A stretch of DNA of 18,410 nt. It comes from Actinomycetota bacterium (GTDB lineage Bacteria > Actinomycetota > Actinomycetes > S36-B12 > UBA5976). Made by a program: the position numbers and the translations under genes. The DNA lies in the NCBI GenBank assembly GCA_009704345.1, contig WLEH01000004.1, forward strand, positions 1 to 18,410. Reading direction: 5' to 3'. Shown piece by piece: positions 15,110 to 18,410 of this stretch (the stretch's first letter is position 1; every line of letters begins with the position of its first letter). The notes beneath the pieces are model-generated. The model was not told where the DNA came from. It was given only the letters and a program-made list of their open reading frames with translations, and ran no database searches.

Positions 15110-15115
15110 GCCACC

Positions 15116-15310
15116 GTGACCAAAGATCCGTTAGAAATAGATGGCCTAGGTGCAATCTGGGTTTTCACGGTGCTGTGGGCGATCGCTCTTGGTGCGCAAT
15201 ATGCGGGCGCGATTAATTGGGATCGAAATTTGCTTACTTTTGGTGTGTTAATTGGTGTTATGACAATTAGTTTTCTGACTCATCGGCGCTATCGTCGTCG
15301 TCGGCGCTAA
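15116..15310 (+). CDS. DUF2530-like small membrane protein
   Basis: 64 residues. Two hydrophobic segments (about 11-32 and 39-56) are joined by a short loop containing NWD, and the tail is strongly basic (HRRYRRRRR). Size, topology and position next to DUF3027 fit the actinobacterial DUF2530 family, whose function is unknown; the match is by pattern, not alignment. It starts at GTG with a -10 box 6 nt before it and no ribosome binding site. The last 44 nt overlap the 3' end of the convergent DUF3027 gene, with the Arg-rich tail opposite the Asp-rich tail of that protein. Confidence 0.7.
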   Translation: MTKDPLEIDGLGAIWVFTVLWAIALGAQYAGAINWDRNLLTFGVLIGVMTISFLTHRRYRRRRR

Positions 15311-16277
15311 GTCCTTGATCGTACGTATCGTCATAAACTAGATCAATTGTTGGTACTGCCGGTGCATCTGCCGTATCAGTTTCGCTGTGTGCACCACAAC
15401 CAAAACTTGCGGCAACTACTTTGCCATCAGCTGGCGAAACTGCATTTGTGCAAGCACCAAATGCTGAGCCAAGTGAACCAGCCAGGGGATTGAAATAGCC
15501 GCAGCTCACACATTTACCTTGCGCCACTTTGGCCATAATCGCGCTGCCTGAAAATTCACCAGCAGACCAACGATCTGCCGCTAACTCGCGACCAGTTGCG
15601 GATAGCACTCGCTCTCGGCCCAAACCAAGTGACCACCAAAATGGTCGAAGTGTTTCTTGATCGTCGAGCAAATCTAATTCAGCAGCAACATAACCTGGTG
15701 CTAACGCAGGATCATCAACTCGATACGGCAGTTCATCACCAATTCCTAAATCACCGGCTTGCACTCGCTGTGACCAAGGCACCCAAGCTGGCGCAACCAA
15801 TGCTTCAGCGGTTGGCACCATAGCAACTTCATCGATAGTTAGATGTGAGGCATCCAACCAAGAAAGCATTACTAACCAATGCCAATTTTGATAGCCAGGC
15901 ATTTTTGATTCAAACGTTACGATTGCTGTGTGCTCACTTGTTGGCACGGTTGAAACATGTTTGCCAATATGGCTCTCATCAGTTACTTCAATTAATGCAC
16001 GTTTGGCAACTTTAGGATCAATATCAAAATTTAATTTAACCGGTTTTTTTGGTGATGTTTCATAGGTAATTGGCTTTATTGGCTCAATAACTTTTTCAAT
16101 AACGGCTACCGCAACTGGTTGCTCTGGCTGAACTTCAACTGCCTGCACTGCGGGAGTTGGTTCTGGATTTACTGCTGGCAGGTCTACAACTTCTGGTGAT
16201 GCTGAAACTTCCTGACTTACCGATTGGGTTTTCGGCGTCAGTTTTATTTTTCGATTACGGTTAGTTAACTTGCTCAC
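15267..16277 (-). CDS. DUF3027-domain protein
   Basis: 336 residues, cytoplasmic. A basic N-terminal stretch (1-18) and a Pro/Val/Glu-rich, probably disordered linker (about 20-80) precede the DUF3027 core (about 85-300). In the core are YQNWHWLVMLSWLDASHLTIDE, APAWVPWSQRVQAGDLG and RPFWWSLGLGRERVLS, split by short variable parts. Near its end Cys256, Cys259, Cys276 and Cys294 with His297 (CVSCGYF, FGACTNA, FGCGAHSE) look like a zinc-binding cluster. The acidic tail is DDDDSADESEN. The GTG start lies 1 nt after the cold-shock gene stop, implying coupled translation. The family is restricted largely to Actinobacteria and has no known function; pairing with a cold-shock protein suggests a nucleic-acid link, as inference only. 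Confidence 0.82.
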   Translation of the reverse strand: MSKLTNRNRKIKLTPKTQSVSQEVSASPEVVDLPAVNPEPTPAVQAVEVQPEQPVAVAVIEKVIEPIKPITYETSPKKPVKLNFDIDPKVAKRALIEVTDESHIGKHVSTVPTSEHTAIVTFESKMPGYQNWHWLVMLSWLDASHLTIDEVAMVPTAEALVAPAWVPWSQRVQAGDLGIGDELPYRVDDPALAPGYVAAELDLLDDQETLRPFWWSLGLGRERVLSATGRELAADRWSAGEFSGSAIMAKVAQGKCVSCGYFNPLAGSLGSAFGACTNAVSPADGKVVAASFGCGAHSETDTADAPAVPTIDLVYDDTYDQGLSADDDDSADESEN

Positions 16278-16278
16278 G

Positions 16279-16659
16279 TTAGCTATCTAAGTCGTTAGCA
16301 ACAGCTCGCAGCAGCGATGCAATCTTGGCACCATGATTTCCTTCTGGAAATCTGCCGCGTCGCAATCCACTATGCACGCCATCAAGCAATTTAATCAAGT
16401 CTTCAATAATGATCGCCATATCGTCAGCTGGTTTACGCTGACCTTCCACCAAGCTAGGCATTGGATCGACAATTGATACATTCAGTGCTTGCCGACCCCG
16501 GCGGCCATCAGCTACCCCGAACTCCATCTTCATCCCAGGTTTAACAACCACACCAACTGGTAGGGCATTTGTATGCACAAAGACGTCTTCGCCGTCATCG
16601 GATGTAATAAATCCGAAGCCGCGTTCATGGTCGTACCATTTAAGTCTGCCGGTAGGCAC
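16279..16659 (-). CDS. cold-shock domain protein with C-terminal extension
   Basis: 126 residues; single-stranded RNA/DNA-binding chaperone. The cold-shock domain (about 1-66) has MPTGRLKWYD, RNP1 as RGFGFI (13-18) and RNP2 as DVFVH (25-29). A helical tail of about 60 residues follows (ADDMAIIIEDLIKLLDGV and so on), typical of the longer actinobacterial CspB-type proteins. The GTG at 16659 is chosen because AAGGAG sits about 6 nt upstream and the domain starts there; the open frame reaches back to 16722 only by overlapping the upstream gene. It is the middle gene of the HAD - Csp - DUF3027 run. Confidence 0.93.
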   Translation of the reverse strand: MPTGRLKWYDHERGFGFITSDDGEDVFVHTNALPVGVVVKPGMKMEFGVADGRRGRQALNVSIVDPMPSLVEGQRKPADDMAIIIEDLIKLLDGVHSGLRRGRFPEGNHGAKIASLLRAVANDLDS

Positions 16660-16691
16660 GGTCTCTCCTTGTGCTTGGTTCTGGGCTAAAT

Positions 16692-17309
16692 CTAGCGTGA
16701 GGCAAGCCAACTGGTGAACCAAACCCGGAACTCCGGCAGCCCACCAGCCAGCAGCACGTCTGCACCTGCCGCCAACAGATCCTGCCCTGAGGTTGGTCCA
16801 GTTGGTACGGCAACTGCGATTGCATTGGCAACTTTGGCTCCAGTGATATCGCCAGGGTGATCGCCGACATAAATCTGCGCTCCAAAACCCTTTAGCGCAT
16901 GACCTTTTTCTTCTGCAAAAACATCCGCCACAACATCAGCATCGGGAATTTCAAAGCCAGCGGCAGCTAATGCACCAATGGCATTTATTCGCAACTTAGC
17001 TGTGACTACTAAAACTCGGCCGCCCACTTCGCGTATTGCTGCCACCGCATCGTGCGCGCCAGGCAGCGGTTTAGTTTTTGGCACACCATGAATCCGATAA
17101 TGCGCTCGATAAGCCGCAAGCAATTCATCTGGATCAGCTTCGGGCAATAACTTTGGTAGCACTAGCGGAAATGGCATACCAATGGTGTCGCGTACCTGTT
17201 GCTCATCAATTTCATGACCGCGCTCCTGAACTACCGCAAGCAGCGAGGCCACGATGGAATCGGCTGAGTCCACCAAGGTCATATCTAAGTCAAAACCCAC
17301 TGTTAGCAT
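16692..17309 (-). CDS. HAD-superfamily phosphatase (phosphoglycolate-phosphatase-like)
   Basis: 205 residues. Motif I is GFDLDMTLVDS with nucleophile Asp7 and acid/base Asp9. A helical cap domain (about 15-85) follows. Motif II is the Thr in LVVTAKL (Thr103), and motif IV is VGDHPGDITGAK with Asp150 and Asp154. Lys135 or Lys140 would serve as motif III. The layout matches Gph/PpaX-like small-molecule phosphatases, but the substrate cannot be read from sequence. The ATG has TAGGAT 6 nt upstream, so the message is probably leaderless. It heads the operon with the cold-shock and DUF3027 genes and is divergent from the helicase-associated gene. Confidence 0.9.
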   Translation of the reverse strand: MLTVGFDLDMTLVDSADSIVASLLAVVQERGHEIDEQQVRDTIGMPFPLVLPKLLPEADPDELLAAYRAHYRIHGVPKTKPLPGAHDAVAAIREVGGRVLVVTAKLRINAIGALAAAGFEIPDADVVADVFAEEKGHALKGFGAQIYVGDHPGDITGAKVANAIAVAVPTGPTSGQDLLAAGADVLLAGGLPEFRVWFTSWLASR

Positions 17310-17315
17310 CGAGTC

Positions 17316-17321
17316 ATCCTA
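17316..17321 (-). promoter_or_regulatory. -10 box for leaderless HAD - Csp - DUF3027 operon
   Basis: TAGGAT on the minus strand, 6 nt (GACTCG) before the ATG at 17309. Confidence 0.55.
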
Positions 17322-17328
17322 GGCCCTG

Positions 17329-17334
17329 TAGATT
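17329..17334 (+). promoter_or_regulatory. -10 box for helicase-associated-domain gene
   Basis: TAGATT, 7 nt before the ATG at 17342. Only 7 bp lie between it and the opposing HAD -10 box, so the two promoters cannot easily be occupied together. Confidence 0.5.
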
Positions 17335-17341
17335 AGGCAGA

Positions 17342-18410
17342 ATGTCTACGCAGGATATCGACGCTCGCGCCGCCTTAGTTAGTTCGCTCAGGGCGTTTGA
17401 TAATGCTGCGGTGATGAAGTTGCTACAAGAGCGACCAGATTTATTGCATCCCATCCCACCTGACTTTGAGCGATTGGCTGCACGTGCGCTAGCACCTTCC
17501 AGCGTTGGGCGAGCACTAGATCGAATTAATCGCACCGCACTTCAAGTGATTGAGGTATTAGCGGTGTTACCTAAGCCAGTTAGCACAACTGCGCTTACTC
17601 AAGCGATGGGTGTTACCGGGAAAACAATTCCAGTTAGCATTAAGCAGGCATTGCTTCATCTGCGGGCACTGGCATTGGTTTGGGGTGATGACAAATCACT
17701 ACTCACACCAGATTCTTTAGTTGATGTGATTGGTCCTTATCCATGCGGTTTAGGAAATAGCGCTAAAGATCAACTTGATTCACTGATTGCATCAAATCAT
17801 CCAACTGAATTAACTAAATTGATTCAGTCAGCGCCCGAAGATGTTCAGTTCATTGTTGATAAATTGCTGTGGGGTCCGCCAGTAGGCAAAGTTGCTGATG
17901 CCACTAAGAAAGTAACAATTGATTCCGCCAAAACACCAATTGAATGGCTGTTAGCTCGCGGCTTACTTATTCCAGTTGGACCTGAAACCATTATGTTGCC
18001 GCGCGAAGTTGCGTTAGCAATCAGGAATGACAAATTAGTTAAAGAAATTGATCCAGGTGCGCCAGAAGTGGTGCCCGATAAAGCGGCAAAACTTAAGCCA
18101 GATTCAGTTGGTGGTGAAGTTGCTTATCGATTTGTTAAACAAGCTGAGCAATTGCTCGATGCTTGGTCAGTGTCGCCACCACCAGTGCTACGCAGCGGCG
18201 GATTGAGCGCGCGCGATCTAACTAAAGCTGCCGAGCTGTTAGATATTGATGAATCAACTGCAAGTTTAATTATTGAGTTAACTCATGCTGCTAATTTATT
18301 GGCAATTGACTATCACCAAGAGCCAACTTGGGCACCAACAACAAGCTATGACATTTGGCGGATTAAAGATGTTGCAACTAAATGGGAAAGTTTTGTGCTG
18401 GCTTGGTGGA
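17342..18410 (+). CDS. helicase-associated-domain (XPB/Ssl2-like helicase-C) protein, N-terminal part, runs off window
   Basis: The frame is open from ATG 17342 to the window end (356 codons), so it is truncated only by the window. It begins MSTQDIDARAALVSSLRAF, then LLQERPDLLHPIPPDFERLAARA and RALDRINRTALQVIEVLAVLP, which is the N-terminal winged-helix-like part of the large (about 700-800 residue) actinobacterial helicase-associated proteins. The block DKLLWGPPVGKV (about 178-189) is characteristic of this family. No Walker motifs are seen in the visible part; these proteins usually lack helicase motifs and have no firm function. Close relatives are often found near an XPB-type helicase and the cold-shock gene, as I recall; that gene would lie beyond the right edge if present. 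Confidence 0.82.
   Translation, partial: MSTQDIDARAALVSSLRAFDNAAVMKLLQERPDLLHPIPPDFERLAARALAPSSVGRALDRINRTALQVIEVLAVLPKPVSTTALTQAMGVTGKTIPVSIKQALLHLRALALVWGDDKSLLTPDSLVDVIGPYPCGLGNSAKDQLDSLIASNHPTELTKLIQSAPEDVQFIVDKLLWGPPVGKVADATKKVTIDSAKTPIEWLLARGLLIPVGPETIMLPREVALAIRNDKLVKEIDPGAPEVVPDKAAKLKPDSVGGEVAYRFVKQAEQLLDAWSVSPPPVLRSGGLSARDLTKAAELLDIDESTASLIIELTHAANLLAIDYHQEPTWAPTTSYDIWRIKDVATKWESFVLAWW

Noticed and set aside
17314..17535. 73-codon minus-strand ORF opposite the helicase-associated gene
   Set aside because: Lies inside the plus-strand gene, which has clear family sequence; no promoter or domain seen.
1..18410. CRISPR array, insertion sequence, toxin-antitoxin or phage-defence genes
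   Set aside because: No regular repeats, transposase, nuclease or known defence domain was seen in any frame.

Overview
The window looks like a piece of a small, compact, low-GC actinobacterial chromosome, most like the freshwater planktonic acI/Nanopelagicales type. This placement is inference from gene content, not a database match. The evidence is a set of Actinobacteria-typical genes (DUF3027, DUF2530, a helicase-associated-domain protein, a C-terminally extended cold-shock protein, a three-subunit transhydrogenase with an actinobacterial-style PntB, SerC of the actinobacterial type), GC of roughly 38-48% in lines sampled by eye, very short intergenic gaps, and many start codons sitting 6-7 nt after a -10 box, as in leaderless actinobacterial transcripts. 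No mobile element, CRISPR array or obvious biosynthetic cluster was seen.

Region 1 (1-3340), cell surface: the C-terminal part of an MBOAT O-acyltransferase, a membrane-anchored SGNH/GDSL (DUF459-like) esterase partner, a cytoplasmic coiled-coil protein whose Shine-Dalgarno may be hidden in a hairpin, and a convergent sulfotransferase-like gene. Together they suggest acylation, and perhaps sulfation, of a surface glycan. Region 2 (3422-5146): tRNA-Arg(CCT), citrate synthase, and a 232-bp gap holding a possible promoter and a perfect 11-bp inverted repeat.

Region 3 (5147-10704), all on the minus strand: a NlpC/P60 cell-wall hydrolase, the proton-pumping NAD(P) transhydrogenase pntAA-pntAB-pntB with ATGA overlaps, then an OmpR-family response regulator and its sensor kinase. 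The NlpC/P60 promoter carries two 7-bp direct repeats at an 11-bp period, the layout used by OmpR/PhoB-family regulators.

Region 4 (10787-15310): a class I photolyase, a 1-phosphofructokinase-family sugar kinase, PdxH and SerC (divergent, both tied to vitamin B6/PLP chemistry), a 29-residue hydrophobic small ORF with a perfect -10 box, and DUF2530. Region 5 (15267-18410): a minus-strand operon HAD phosphatase - cold-shock protein - DUF3027, divergent from a helicase-associated-domain gene that runs off the window end.

I see no new multi-gene system that I can defend. The signals most worth following are architectural: a repeated leaderless promoter layout, three convergent gene pairs that share a TTAA for both stop codons, the small ORF that fits both patterns, an antisense coding overlap between DUF2530 and DUF3027, and the tandem repeat upstream of the NlpC/P60 gene.
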